NCBI GenBank assembly: GCA_028875655.1
Contig: JAPPCX010000062.1
Location: 1-61,588 of the forward strand
DNA: 61,588 nucleotides
Direction: 5' to 3'
Source of the DNA: Chloroflexota bacterium
Lineage (GTDB): Bacteria; Chloroflexota; Dehalococcoidia; Lucifugimonadales; UBA3495
Position numbers and translations under genes: made by a program. Positions 16,835 through 25,558 of the stretch are shown in pieces. Position 1 is the stretch's first letter; each line of letters begins with the position of its first letter. Under the pieces are notes generated by a model. It saw nothing but the letters and a program-made list of their open reading frames with translations. It was not told the origin of the DNA and ran no database searches.

Positions 16835-17005
16835 ATGGTATTAGCAGAATTGCGCAAGCGTCTTTACAGAGAAGAAGGCCGCCGAGAAACACAACGGGCT
16901 TGGGAAGCCTGGAACGAACGGCGACTTGCCGCTGAACGAGAGGGTTTGCCCTTCGACGAACCGCCGCTTTCCCTCAACAGAACTTCCGGCGAGAATGGAC
17001 GCTAA
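16835..17005 (+). CDS. Small charged protein, possibly membrane-anchored if it starts upstream
   Basis: From ATG 16835 (GGAGG at 16822-16826) it encodes 56 residues: a very charged helix (LAELRKRLYREEGRRETQRA...ERRLAAERE) and a Pro-rich tail. The same frame is open back to 16742 and encodes an uninterrupted hydrophobic stretch (IAIITIIAAAITVGIALPLA) directly before it, an ideal membrane anchor. No ATG, GTG or TTG precedes that stretch in frame; ATT 16751 would be needed. Either the anchor is a relic or a rare start codon is used. Family not recognised. It precedes the SDR gene by 22 bases. Confidence 0.55.
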   Translation: MVLAELRKRLYREEGRRETQRAWEAWNERRLAAEREGLPFDEPPLSLNRTSGENGR

Positions 17006-17027
17006 ACTGGAATAAGGACGACACGCA

Positions 17028-17879
17028 ATGCCCCGACTTGAAGGAAAAACCGCCATCGTCACCGGCGCCAGCCGCGGCATCGGCGCTGAAATCAGCCGCC
17101 TTTTCGCCGCCGAGGGCGCTCGCGTCATTTGCGCCGCCCGCACCGTCAACGAGGGCGACCACCCGCTGGAAGGCTCGCTGGCCAAGACCATCGCCGACAT
17201 CAAGGACGCTAGCGGCGAGGCGACGCCGGTGGCCGCCAACATCTCGCTGCCCGAAGACTGCGAGATGCTGGTGTCCGAGGCGCGGCGCATCTACGGCCCG
17301 GTGGATGTGCTGGTGAACAACGCGGCGCTCACCTACTACCTGCCCATCAAGGACTTTCCCGTCAACCGGTGGATGCGCTCGTGGGCCGTGAACTTCCACG
17401 CGCCGTTCATCCTGAGCCAGCTGGTGCTGACTGACATGATCGAGCGCAAGTCGGGCAGCATCGTCAACATCTCTTCCGGCTCCGCCGTAGGCCCGGGTCG
17501 CGGGCCATACGCCACACCGCCCAACAACGGCACCTGCTACGGCGCGGAAAAGGCGGCCCTGGAGCGGTTCTCCCAGGGACTGGCCCAGGAGGTGTACGAG
17601 TACGGCATCTCCGTTACTGCGGTTGCGCCCTCCCTGGTGGTGCCCACTCCGGGAACGGTGTTCCACCATCTCGTCGAAGGTATGGACGACCCCCGGGGCG
17701 AGCCGCCCGAACTACTGGCACAGGCCACATTGCTGTTGGCCTCCGAACCCGTTGACAAGGTCACCGGCCGCGTCTGCTACAGCCAGCAGATCCTGCTGGA
17801 GTTCGGCTGGATCGGCGAGGGTCGCGGCTGGGGCGTTGACGACACCCGGGGGCCGGGCAGCGGCTACAGTCAAATGTAA
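17028..17879 (+). CDS. Short-chain dehydrogenase/reductase
   Basis: A 283-residue SDR with TGASRGIG (12-19), NNAA (97-100), catalytic Ser150, and Tyr171/Lys175 in the motif YGAEK. The C-terminus is longer than in FabG (PPELLAQATLLLASEP...), and lacks the usual VDGG ending, so it belongs to a divergent subgroup. It probably acts on a CoA- or ring-linked alcohol together with the acyl-CoA dehydrogenase gene that follows 90 bases later; this is inference from neighbourhood. Confidence 0.9.
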   Translation: MPRLEGKTAIVTGASRGIGAEISRLFAAEGARVICAARTVNEGDHPLEGSLAKTIADIKDASGEATPVAANISLPEDCEMLVSEARRIYGPVDVLVNNAALTYYLPIKDFPVNRWMRSWAVNFHAPFILSQLVLTDMIERKSGSIVNISSGSAVGPGRGPYATPPNNGTCYGAEKAALERFSQGLAQEVYEYGISVTAVAPSLVVPTPGTVFHHLVEGMDDPRGEPPELLAQATLLLASEPVDKVTGRVCYSQQILLEFGWIGEGRGWGVDDTRGPGSGYSQM

Positions 17880-17968
17880 CGCATCAACGTGGTAAGATGG
17901 CGCGCGACCCGTCGAGATTGCTACGCCACTCTCGCAATGACAGGGATGCCCACAATAGGAGTTCTAAC

Positions 17969-19141
17969 ATGGAGTTCCAGTTCAGTACCGAGGACGCTAC
18001 TTTCCAGAGCGATCTACAGCAATTCATCTCCGAAGAGTACGTCCCACAATGGGAACTCGGCGAACGGGGCGAAGGCGAGGAAAACTGGAATCGCACGCTG
18101 GATATGCGGCGCAAGCTGGCCGACCGGGGCTGGCTGACCATGCACTGGCCGGAAGAATACGGTGGACAGAAAGCGTCGCCGGTGCGCACCGCCATCTTCA
18201 ACGAGGCGATGACCTACCACCGCGCGCCGGGACGCGACAACTTCGGCGTCCGTATGATGGGCGCGACCCTGATGATCCACGGCACCGACGAGCAGAAGGC
18301 CGAGCACCTGCCGCCCGTGGCCAAGGGCGAGGTCCAGTGGTGCCAGGGCTACAGCGAACCTGAATCCGGTTCCGACTTGGCGTCGCTGAGCACGCGGGCC
18401 ATCCGCGACGGCGACGAATTCGTCATCAACGGCAGCAAGATCTGGACTTCCATGGGACACCGGGGCGACTGGATTATGCTGCTCACCCGCACCGACACCG
18501 ACGCGCCCAAGCACCGGGGCATCAGCTTCTTCCTGGTGGACATGAAGACCCCCGGCATCGAGGTTCGGCCCATCATCAACATGGGCAACCGGCACGAGTT
18601 CAACCAGATTATCTTCGACAACGTGCGCGTGCCCGCCCGCAACATCGTGGGCGAGGAGAATCGGGGCTGGTACGTTGCGGTGACGCTGCTGGACTTTGAA
18701 CGGTCCGGCATCGACTACTCGGCGGCGGCGTTCCGGCACCTGGACGACACTCGAAGGTGGGCCGACGGCATCTCGCGCAACGGCAAGCCGCTGAGCCGGG
18801 AACCGTGGGTGCGCAACGTGCTGGGGGACCGCTACATCGAGTGCGAAGTCGCGCGCCTGATCGCCTACAACGTGGCGTGGATGCAGGGCGAGGGCCTGGT
18901 GCCCAACAAGGAAGCGTCGATGTCCAAGGTGTTCGGCAGCGAGACGGTGCAGCGCACCACCGCGTCGTGCCTGGAGGTCATGGGCATGTACGGCGGCCTG
19001 CGCGACGCCAGGTGGACGCCCATGGAAGCCGACATGCAGGAACACTGGCTGCGGGCGTTCTCGCACACCATCGCCGCGGGCACCAGCGAAGTGCAGCGCA
19101 ACATCATCGCCAGCCGGGGGTTGGGCCTGCCGCGCGGGTAG
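17969..19141 (+). CDS. Acyl-CoA dehydrogenase
   Basis: A 390-residue FAD enzyme of the acyl-CoA dehydrogenase superfamily. Visible landmarks are the N-terminal helices, the CQGYSEPESGSDLASL block that contacts FAD and substrate, WTSMGHRGDWIMLLTRT, and the C-terminal helical part ending AGTSEVQRNIIASRGLGLPR. The catalytic base position cannot be set reliably by eye. It introduces a 2,3 double bond in an acyl-CoA, passing electrons to ETF. ATG 17969 follows TAGGAG. Enoyl-CoA hydratase, the next step in beta-oxidation, is encoded 620 bases downstream across an inserted DUF6883/DUF4926 cassette. Confidence 0.95.
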   Translation: MEFQFSTEDATFQSDLQQFISEEYVPQWELGERGEGEENWNRTLDMRRKLADRGWLTMHWPEEYGGQKASPVRTAIFNEAMTYHRAPGRDNFGVRMMGATLMIHGTDEQKAEHLPPVAKGEVQWCQGYSEPESGSDLASLSTRAIRDGDEFVINGSKIWTSMGHRGDWIMLLTRTDTDAPKHRGISFFLVDMKTPGIEVRPIINMGNRHEFNQIIFDNVRVPARNIVGEENRGWYVAVTLLDFERSGIDYSAAAFRHLDDTRRWADGISRNGKPLSREPWVRNVLGDRYIECEVARLIAYNVAWMQGEGLVPNKEASMSKVFGSETVQRTTASCLEVMGMYGGLRDARWTPMEADMQEHWLRAFSHTIAAGTSEVQRNIIASRGLGLPRG

Positions 19142-19143
19142 GC

Positions 19144-19482
19144 ATGAGGCTGCCCAACGCTGAAAACGCCTGGGTTGAGCCAGCGAAAATACTGGAATAC
19201 CTGCTGTCAACAAGCAACGAAGACGGCGAAGGTAAGGCCAAGTTCTTTTTCCAATACGGATTCAGTCGAGAGCAGTGGCAGGACTTTGCGAACGCGCTGC
19301 GCAACCATGGGCAAAGGCACGGCGTGACCCGGGTTGTTGAAACAAGTTTCGGTCCTAAATTCGTCATTGAAGGCGCCATAGAAACTCTGGATGGGCAGAA
19401 TCCGCTGGTCCGAACGGTCTGGATGATTAACTACGGAACTGATTCACCCAGGCTAATCACCGCATATCCGTTGGAGGAGTAA
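19144..19482 (+). CDS. DUF6883 protein, possible toxin-like module
   Basis: A 112-residue protein beginning two bases after the acyl-CoA dehydrogenase stop. LPNAENAWVEPAKILEYLL and the ending PRLITAYPLEE are characteristic of DUF6883, a domain seen at the C-termini of polymorphic toxins and as a stand-alone partner of DUF4926. It is followed directly (TAA then ATG, no gap) by a DUF4926 gene, the usual pairing. Function is unknown; a toxin-immunity or toxin-antitoxin role is inferred from this pairing. Confidence 0.75.
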   Translation: MRLPNAENAWVEPAKILEYLLSTSNEDGEGKAKFFFQYGFSREQWQDFANALRNHGQRHGVTRVVETSFGPKFVIEGAIETLDGQNPLVRTVWMINYGTDSPRLITAYPLEE

Positions 19483-19716
19483 ATGCTACTGGAACATGAT
19501 CGCATCGTACTCACCGCCAACATACCGGAAGAAGGGCTTGAGGCCGGCGATGTTGGTGTTATCGTACACATCCATCCACAGCACGCCGCCTACGAAGTGG
19601 AGTTTTTCTCGCTGGACGGTAACACGGTGACCGTGGCCACTGTCATGGCCGAACAGGCCCGCGCCGTTACTAATCAGGACGTTACCCATGCCCGCATCAT
19701 CAGAGCAGCCGTCTGA
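19483..19716 (+). CDS. DUF4926 protein (stand-alone copy)
   Basis: A 77-residue beta-rich protein with the DUF4926 signature: GLEAGDVGVIVHIHP, AYEVEFFSLDGNTVTVATV. GGAGGAG precedes the ATG and the start touches the stop of the DUF6883 gene, so the two are coupled. DUF4926 proteins accompany DUF6883 and may neutralise it. A second DUF4926 copy follows immediately, fused to enoyl-CoA hydratase. Confidence 0.8.
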   Translation: MLLEHDRIVLTANIPEEGLEAGDVGVIVHIHPQHAAYEVEFFSLDGNTVTVATVMAEQARAVTNQDVTHARIIRAAV

Positions 19717-19762
19717 CCGGCTCAGTTCCGACTATTGCGATCAGCCGATTTCGGAGGAAACC

Positions 19763-20737
19763 ATGATTCGCGAACTTGACTTGGCTGCGATCACGGAAGA
19801 CCTTCAGGAGTACGGCTTGAAAGCCGGCGAAGTTGGCACCGTAGTACACGTTCATGAACCTGGTGTGGCATACGAAGTGGAGTTTTTCTCCCCGGCGGGC
19901 AACACCGTCGCCGTTGCAACCGTAGAAAACCATCAAGTCCGGCCGGCCAGCCCTGACGAGGTTCAACCGCTGACGGTTGACTACAACTGGGTGCAAGACG
20001 GCGTTGCGGTCCTCACGCTGACCAACCCGAAAAAGCGCAACGTGTTGTCATCGCGCACCCTGGCGGCGTTGGAAGAATGGCTGGGTTGGATTGCGAAAGA
20101 TCCTGAAGCCCGCGTGGTGGTCATACGCTCCGAGGGGCCGGTGTTCAGCTCGGGGCACGACCTTAACGAGTTGGTCAACGGTGAGGCTGAGGACTACACC
20201 GCCGTCTTTGACGCCTGCACCCGCGTCATGGAGGGCATCCGCCTGCTGCCCAAGCCGGTGATCGCGCAGGTGCAAGGTCTGGCCACCGCCGCCGGTTGCC
20301 AGTTGGTAGCCACCTGCGACATCGCCGTGGGTGCCGATAACGCGGCGTTCGCCACCCCGGGCGTGCAGATCGGCCTGTTCTGCACCACGCCGGGCGTCGC
20401 CGTTGCGCGCTCCGTGATGCCCAAGAAGGCCATGGAGATGCTGCTGACGGGTCGGCCCATATCGGCGCAGGAAGCGTTGGAGTTCGGCCTGATCAGCCGC
20501 ATTGCGCCGGCTGACGAACTGGAAGAGCAGGTGATGGACCTGGCCAGGCAGATCGCGTCGGCCAGCGCCCAGACGTTGGCCTTGGGCAAGGCGGCGTTCT
20601 ACAAGCAGATCGAGATGGATCGCCCGTCCGCTTACCAGTTCGCCGGGAAGGTGATGGTGGACAACCTGCTGGAAGACGACGCTCACGAGGGCATCACCGC
20701 GTTCCTGGAAAAGCGCAAGCCGGTTTGGACGACCTAG
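19763..20737 (+). CDS. DUF4926-enoyl-CoA hydratase/isomerase fusion
   Basis: A 324-residue protein from ATG 19763 (GGAGGAAA at 19753-19760). Residues about 10-65 are a complete DUF4926 domain (YGLKAGEVGTVVHVHE, AYEVEFFSPAGNTVAVATV), similar to the stand-alone copy just upstream. From about 75 a full crotonase follows: DGVAVLTLTNPKKRNVLSS, oxyanion loop SSGHDLNEL, GLATAAGCQLVATCDIAVG and the C-terminal helix. The Glu pair of true hydratases is not evident, so it may be an isomerase or another crotonase. No stop or ribosome binding site separates the parts. In beta-oxidation it would act after the acyl-CoA dehydrogenase upstream. Confidence 0.85.
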   Translation: MIRELDLAAITEDLQEYGLKAGEVGTVVHVHEPGVAYEVEFFSPAGNTVAVATVENHQVRPASPDEVQPLTVDYNWVQDGVAVLTLTNPKKRNVLSSRTLAALEEWLGWIAKDPEARVVVIRSEGPVFSSGHDLNELVNGEAEDYTAVFDACTRVMEGIRLLPKPVIAQVQGLATAAGCQLVATCDIAVGADNAAFATPGVQIGLFCTTPGVAVARSVMPKKAMEMLLTGRPISAQEALEFGLISRIAPADELEEQVMDLARQIASASAQTLALGKAAFYKQIEMDRPSAYQFAGKVMVDNLLEDDAHEGITAFLEKRKPVWTT

Positions 20738-20749
20738 CCGGAGGCCGTA

Positions 20750-21268
20750 ATGGCGTTGCAGGAATTTATCAAGGAATCTTTTGATAACAACTGGGAGTGG
20801 CTGGTGCGCTACGTGGACGGGCTGACCCAGGGCGAGATTGAGTTCACCCCCAACGAGCAGTGCCATTCCATCGGTTTTATCGTGTGGCATTATGGGCGGG
20901 CGCTGGATATGTGGGTGCAGTCGCTGGCCAAGCAGGACACCCAGCTCTACGAGCGGGAGTGGGCCGAGCGTCTGGGCTTCGCGCCGGAGCCGATGAACGT
21001 GGGGTTCGGCTACACGGTCGAGGACCTGATCAACTGGAAATGCCCCGACAAAGCCGTCTTGATGGAGTACGCCGACGCTGCCCGCAACAACCTGCTGGAG
21101 TTCCTCGCCCAGCATGACGACGAATCCCTGGTCAACACCCAGATGACCAATCGGCGCGGCGAAAGCATGGCGGTGGCCGATATGTTCCGCCTGCTCATCT
21201 GGGAGGTCAACCAGCACGGTGGCCAGGCCGGCTATCTGCGGGGGATGCAGCGGGGGTTGGGGCAGTAG
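20750..21268 (+). CDS. DinB family protein
   Basis: A 172-residue four-helix-bundle protein of the DinB/YfiT superfamily, with metal-ligand histidines in SIGFIVWHYGRALDMW (first site) and NQHGGQAGYLRG (last helix). Such proteins are thiol-dependent S-transferases or metal-dependent hydrolases; the individual reaction is unknown. It follows the crotonase fusion by 12 bases and is likely co-transcribed. Confidence 0.85.
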   Translation: MALQEFIKESFDNNWEWLVRYVDGLTQGEIEFTPNEQCHSIGFIVWHYGRALDMWVQSLAKQDTQLYEREWAERLGFAPEPMNVGFGYTVEDLINWKCPDKAVLMEYADAARNNLLEFLAQHDDESLVNTQMTNRRGESMAVADMFRLLIWEVNQHGGQAGYLRGMQRGLGQ

Positions 21269-21342
21269 AAAACCATTCCAATCCAGGGTAGGGGCGAATG
21301 ATTTTCGACCCCTGCTTGTAATTTCATCAGGAGAAATTCATT

Positions 21343-22527
21343 ATGCCCGCCAGCACTTTGCAATACCGCTACGACCCGTTGCACCAGGACATTGTGTGCT
21401 CGGAGACTGCCATCAACGACCTCCCGCGCATCGTTGACAACCTCGGCGGCAGCCGGGCGATGATCACTTGCGGCCCCACCATCCTCAGTGCGTGCGACGT
21501 GGTGCCGCGCGTGCAGGAGGCGCTGGGTTCCCGCTACGTCGGGACCTACTCCGGCGTTGCGCCCCATTCGCCCGTGGATACCGTTGAGGCCGGCGCGGCC
21601 ATGGCAGAGGAGGCCGAGCCCGACATATTCATCAGCGTGGGCGGCGGCAGCACCCACGACACCACCAAGGCCATTGCGGTCCTGCTGGCCGAGGGCGGGG
21701 ACATCCGCGACTACGCGATCTTCTTTGAGCCGCCCGACAAGATCATCGTTCCGCCGACGCCATCGCCCAAGGTGCCGATCGTCAGCGTGCCCACCACCAT
21801 GGGCTGCGCCGAGTTCAGCCGCGGCGGTGGCGGCATCACCGACCACGAGCAGGGACGCAAGCTGAGCATCGCCGGCGACGGCGTCACTCCCCGCACGATC
21901 ATCGTGGACGGGCAGGCTTTGGCCACCACGCCGCTGCGTATCCTGGTGTCCACCGCCATCGGGCAACTGCGCATCGCCATCGAGACTGTCTATTCCACCG
22001 GGCGCAACCCCATCGGCGACGGCATGGCGCTGCACGCCATCCGCCTGCTGTTCGAGAACCTGCCCAACTGCAAGGACGGCGACATTGACACGCTGCTGAC
22101 CACCAAGACGGCCTGCGCCATGGCATCACTGGCGTCCTTCGGCGGGTTGGGGTTGAACACCGCGACGTGCCACCACGTGGGCGGGCTGTACGACGTGCCT
22201 CACGGGGAGGCCAACGCCATCCTGCTGCCACACACCATGCGCTACAACCTGGACGCGTGCGCCGACCGACAGCGTATGATCGCCGAGGCCATCGGCGTCG
22301 CCAACTCAACGATGACCGACGAGGAGGCGGGACTGGCCGCCGCGGACGCGGTGGACGAACTGTGCCGGGAGCTGCAACTGCCCCGCACCTTGCGCGAGGT
22401 AGGCGTTCCCGAAGACGGGCTGGAGTACATCGCCACGGCGACGCTGAAAGACCGCAGCCTGAGCACCAACCCCAAGCCCGTAGTTGACGCCGGCCCGATT
22501 ATGGAGGTGCTGCGGGCGGCTTATTAA
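21343..22527 (+). CDS. Iron-containing alcohol dehydrogenase / maleylacetate reductase-like
   Basis: A 394-residue class III (Fe-ADH) enzyme. The NAD(P)-binding motif is VGGGSTHDTTKAI, and the metal-binding region CHHVGGLYDVPHGEANAILLPH holds the His ligands. It reduces aldehydes or ketones, or, as maleylacetate reductases do, a ring-cleavage product of aromatic degradation. AGGAG at 21329-21333 sets the start. An imperfect inverted repeat (AGGGGCGAAT...CGACCCCT, 21287-21312) lies in the gap before it. Confidence 0.9.
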   Translation: MPASTLQYRYDPLHQDIVCSETAINDLPRIVDNLGGSRAMITCGPTILSACDVVPRVQEALGSRYVGTYSGVAPHSPVDTVEAGAAMAEEAEPDIFISVGGGSTHDTTKAIAVLLAEGGDIRDYAIFFEPPDKIIVPPTPSPKVPIVSVPTTMGCAEFSRGGGGITDHEQGRKLSIAGDGVTPRTIIVDGQALATTPLRILVSTAIGQLRIAIETVYSTGRNPIGDGMALHAIRLLFENLPNCKDGDIDTLLTTKTACAMASLASFGGLGLNTATCHHVGGLYDVPHGEANAILLPHTMRYNLDACADRQRMIAEAIGVANSTMTDEEAGLAAADAVDELCRELQLPRTLREVGVPEDGLEYIATATLKDRSLSTNPKPVVDAGPIMEVLRAAY

Positions 22528-22563
22528 CGGCTCCGCTCATGGTGACCTTGTCGAACCACCCCG

Positions 22564-24507
22564 CTACAAATTCTCAATCGCCACCGGCTCCACCGGGTCG
22601 GCCAAGTCGAAGCCGAAGACGCGGGAGTAGAAGTACAGCTCGGCTTCCAGCGCGCGCTTGATGTTCTCGGCGCGGCGGAACCCGTGCTGCTCGCCCTCGA
22701 AGAGCAGGTAGGCGCACGGAATGCCCTTGGCGCGCACCGCGTCGAACATCATCTCGGCCTGGTTGGGCGGCACGATGCGGTCCTCCAGGCCCTGCAACAG
22801 GACGATGGGGCACGACAGGCCGTCGGTGTGGTTGATGGGCGAACGGCTTTCGTAGATGTCCTTTCCTTCCGGGTATGGCGCGATCAGCCGGTCGAGGTAG
22901 CGGGACTCGAACTTGTGGGTGTCCGCCGCCAGCGCGGTGAGGTCGGACACGCCGTAGTAGCTGGCGCCGGCCGCGAACACGTTGCGGAAGGTCAACGCCG
23001 CCAGCGTGGTGTAGCCGCCGGCGCTGCCGCCCCGGATGGCCAGGCGGTCGCCGTCGGCGAGTCCCTGGTGCACCAGGTGGAGCGCGGCGTTGGCGCAGTC
23101 GTCCACGTCCACGATGCCCCAGTTGCCGTTGAGCAGTTGCCGGTACGCGCGCCCGTAGCCGACGCTGCCGCCATAGTTGACGTCCACCACCGCAAAGCCC
23201 CGGCTGGTCCAGAACTGCACCGCCATGTCCAGCGCTCCGGACGCCGCGCCCGTGGGCCCGCCGTGGCTCAGCGCCAGCAGCGGCGGCAACTCGCCCTCCG
23301 GCGCCTGGTACTCGGGATTCCTGGGCGTGTAGTAGAGGGCGTAGGCCGGCCGCCCTTCGGTGGACGGGAACTCGATGGTCTGCGCCGGGGAGATGTAGCC
23401 GGCATCCACGTTGGTGGTTGACGCGGCTTTCAGCGTTTCCCAATAGCCGTCGTTCAGGTTCACCCGCATCAGCGACATGGGACGCTCGGCGTCGCCGGCG
23501 ACCACCACCGCTGTGATGCCCGACACCGCCAGGTCGCCGCGGCCCATCTCGCCGGCGGGGACGTTCAACGGCTGCATGACGCCACTGTTGGGGTTCAGGC
23601 GGTTCAGCGACCACGCACCGCGCCGGTTGACGGCGCAGATAATGTCCCCGTTGCCGGCGAACCCGTAGGTGCGGCTGGCAAAGACCCATTGCGGGCGGGC
23701 GTACTCGGCATCGTCCCGGTACAGAGCCTCCGGCCCGTTGTCGTCCAGGCGGTATAGGTTCCACCAGCCCGATTCCTCTGACACGTAGTGCAATATCCCG
23801 TCGGGCGACCATTCGGGCTGAAACACCGATACGCGCTCGCCGCCGGCGACCAGCGTGGCGTCGCCCAGCGTCCCGTCGTCCAACACCGGGGCCGTCCACA
23901 GGTGGGTTCCGTCCCAGGGCATGTTGGGGTGATTCCACGACAGCCAGACGAGGGTCCCGCCATTGGGGCTCAGACGCGGCGACGACACGAAATCCCAGCC
24001 ATCGAACAACACCACCTGTTCACCCGGCCCATCCGCCGGAACCGCTGCTATGGCGTTGATGATGTTCGTCGGATCCGAGTGATCCTCCCGGACACAGATG
24101 AGCCGGTTACGCCGGCGATCCAGCACGGCGTCAGCGTAGCGCAGCGGCGCGTCCGGCGTGATGGGCTGCGGCTCTCCGCCGTCCGGCTCTTGACGGTAAA
24201 TGCGCTGGTTGTCAAAGTTGGAGAACCACACCGTGCCGCCGTGGGCGATCCACGCCCCGCCGCCGTACTCGTGCACCCGGGTGCGCGCGTTGAACGGCGC
24301 CGGATTCACGTCGGAGACCGCGCCGTCCGGCGTCATGCGCATGATGACGTTGCGGCCGCCCTCCGACGGCCGGCCCTCCGTCCACAGGATGGCGTCGCCG
24401 TCGATGGCGACCTGCCCGATGCTGATGGACTCCGCAACAATAGCGTCCGCCGTGATGGGCGAACGCCAGGAACCGTAGGGCGCGATGGTGGGGTAGTTCG
24501 TAGTCAA
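22564..24507 (-). CDS. S9 family prolyl oligopeptidase (acylaminoacyl-peptidase-like)
   Basis: A 647-residue cytoplasmic serine peptidase. The first about 380 residues form a beta-propeller (repeated WSPDG/LSPNGG strands). The C-terminal alpha/beta-hydrolase carries the nucleophile elbow GGSAGGYTTL, the acid in QGLEDRIVPPNQ and the histidine in EGEQHGFR. It cuts short peptides. I place the start at TTG 24507, preceded by GGAGA; the in-frame ATG at 24561 lies inside a dispersed repeat and adds junk. It is convergent with the Fe-ADH gene. Confidence 0.9.
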   Translation of the reverse strand: MTTNYPTIAPYGSWRSPITADAIVAESISIGQVAIDGDAILWTEGRPSEGGRNVIMRMTPDGAVSDVNPAPFNARTRVHEYGGGAWIAHGGTVWFSNFDNQRIYRQEPDGGEPQPITPDAPLRYADAVLDRRRNRLICVREDHSDPTNIINAIAAVPADGPGEQVVLFDGWDFVSSPRLSPNGGTLVWLSWNHPNMPWDGTHLWTAPVLDDGTLGDATLVAGGERVSVFQPEWSPDGILHYVSEESGWWNLYRLDDNGPEALYRDDAEYARPQWVFASRTYGFAGNGDIICAVNRRGAWSLNRLNPNSGVMQPLNVPAGEMGRGDLAVSGITAVVVAGDAERPMSLMRVNLNDGYWETLKAASTTNVDAGYISPAQTIEFPSTEGRPAYALYYTPRNPEYQAPEGELPPLLALSHGGPTGAASGALDMAVQFWTSRGFAVVDVNYGGSVGYGRAYRQLLNGNWGIVDVDDCANAALHLVHQGLADGDRLAIRGGSAGGYTTLAALTFRNVFAAGASYYGVSDLTALAADTHKFESRYLDRLIAPYPEGKDIYESRSPINHTDGLSCPIVLLQGLEDRIVPPNQAEMMFDAVRAKGIPCAYLLFEGEQHGFRRAENIKRALEAELYFYSRVFGFDLADPVEPVAIENL

Positions 24508-24550
24508 GACAGATTCTCCGATGGCGAAGGGGGACGCCCCCTCACCCCAA

Positions 24551-24573
24551 CCCTCTCCCACCAGGGGAGAGGG
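24551..24573. repeat. Inverted repeat of the CCCTCTCCC...GGGAGAGGG type
   Basis: A perfect 9-bp stem (24551-24559 / 24565-24573) preceded by CCCCTCACCCCAA and followed by ATTTTTA. Similar strings are dispersed in many high-GC genomes. Because both flanking genes are on the minus strand and the T-run is on the plus strand, I regard it as a repeat rather than a terminator. Confidence 0.6.
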
Positions 24574-24586
24574 ATTTTTAGACGCT

Positions 24587-25468
24587 TTACTCGGCTACCG
24601 CCGGCATGACCTCCGACGCGACGGTTTCCATCGCGGGGAACACCTCTGCCGGGTCGCCGGAGTAGGGTGACACCACGATGCGCGATACGCCGATGTCCCG
24701 GTAGGCCTGGGCGTTGGCGCGCATCTCCGCAGGGTCGGTGCCCAGCGTGAACCGGCCGGGACGGCCGCCCTGCAACGGTACGCTGACCGATACGGGGATG
24801 GTGGCCGGGTCGCGGTCGGCGCGCTCCGCCCGCTCGTGCAGGTAGCGGATGCCCTGGGCCAGGTCCTCGGGCGGCATGGCGGTGGGATGCCAGCCGTCGC
24901 CGTGGCGGGCCGCCCGGCGGATGGCAGCCCGGCTGGTGCCTCCAATAATCAAGGGGATGCCCTCGGGACGCACCGGGCGCGGCGAGAATGCCATATCCGC
25001 GAACTGGAAGAAACGCCCCTCGTACCGGGGATCGTCGTCGCGCCAGAGGGTTTTCATGATCTCGATGGACTCGTCAGTGTACGGGCCACGCTCGGAGAAG
25101 GGCACGCCCATGGCTTCGATTTCGGTATCAATCACGCCGACACCCACGCCAAGCGCGACGCGCCCGCCGGATAGCTGGTCCAGGGTGGCCGCCTGCTTGG
25201 CCAGCCGCATGGGGTTGTGGTAGGGCAAGACCAGCACGCTGGTCCCCAGGATGACGCGGCTGGTCTGGGCGGCGGCGTAGGTCAGAATGGTCATCGGGTC
25301 GTAGTAGGGGCGGTTGCCCAGGCGCTCATAAACGTAGCTGACGTTGAAAACGTGGTCGCTGGCCCACACCGAATCGTAGCCCAACTCTTCGGCGCGGGCG
25401 GCGACGCTGACCACGTCCTGCACGTTGGCAAGGCCCTGGTTGTTGGAAAGGGAAAAGCCGATGTTCAT
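24587..25468 (-). CDS. LLM class F420/flavin-dependent oxidoreductase
   Basis: A 293-residue luciferase-like TIM-barrel. Landmarks are AEELGYDSVWASDHVF, ILGTSVLVLPYHNPMRLAKQAATLDQLSGGRVALGVGVG and PLIIGGTSRAAIRRAARHGDGWHP. It is a paralogue of the gene at 1748. Its divergent neighbour 90 bases away is a PPOX-fold flavin/F420 protein, a pairing consistent with F420 use. The substrate is unknown. Confidence 0.9.
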   Translation of the reverse strand: MNIGFSLSNNQGLANVQDVVSVAARAEELGYDSVWASDHVFNVSYVYERLGNRPYYDPMTILTYAAAQTSRVILGTSVLVLPYHNPMRLAKQAATLDQLSGGRVALGVGVGVIDTEIEAMGVPFSERGPYTDESIEIMKTLWRDDDPRYEGRFFQFADMAFSPRPVRPEGIPLIIGGTSRAAIRRAARHGDGWHPTAMPPEDLAQGIRYLHERAERADRDPATIPVSVSVPLQGGRPGRFTLGTDPAEMRANAQAYRDIGVSRIVVSPYSGDPAEVFPAMETVASEVMPAVAE

Positions 25469-25558
25469 ATCATGTCTCCGCGCTATGGTATGATATTTCC
25501 AATAATCTACAACTCTCGGACCACAGCGTCCACTGCTTTCCGATGGCTAGAGGTTACA

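Noticed and set aside
18014-19213. 399-codon minus-strand frame
   Set aside because: Antisense to the acyl-CoA dehydrogenase; residue content (Arg/His/Ala/Val) is that of a shadow frame.
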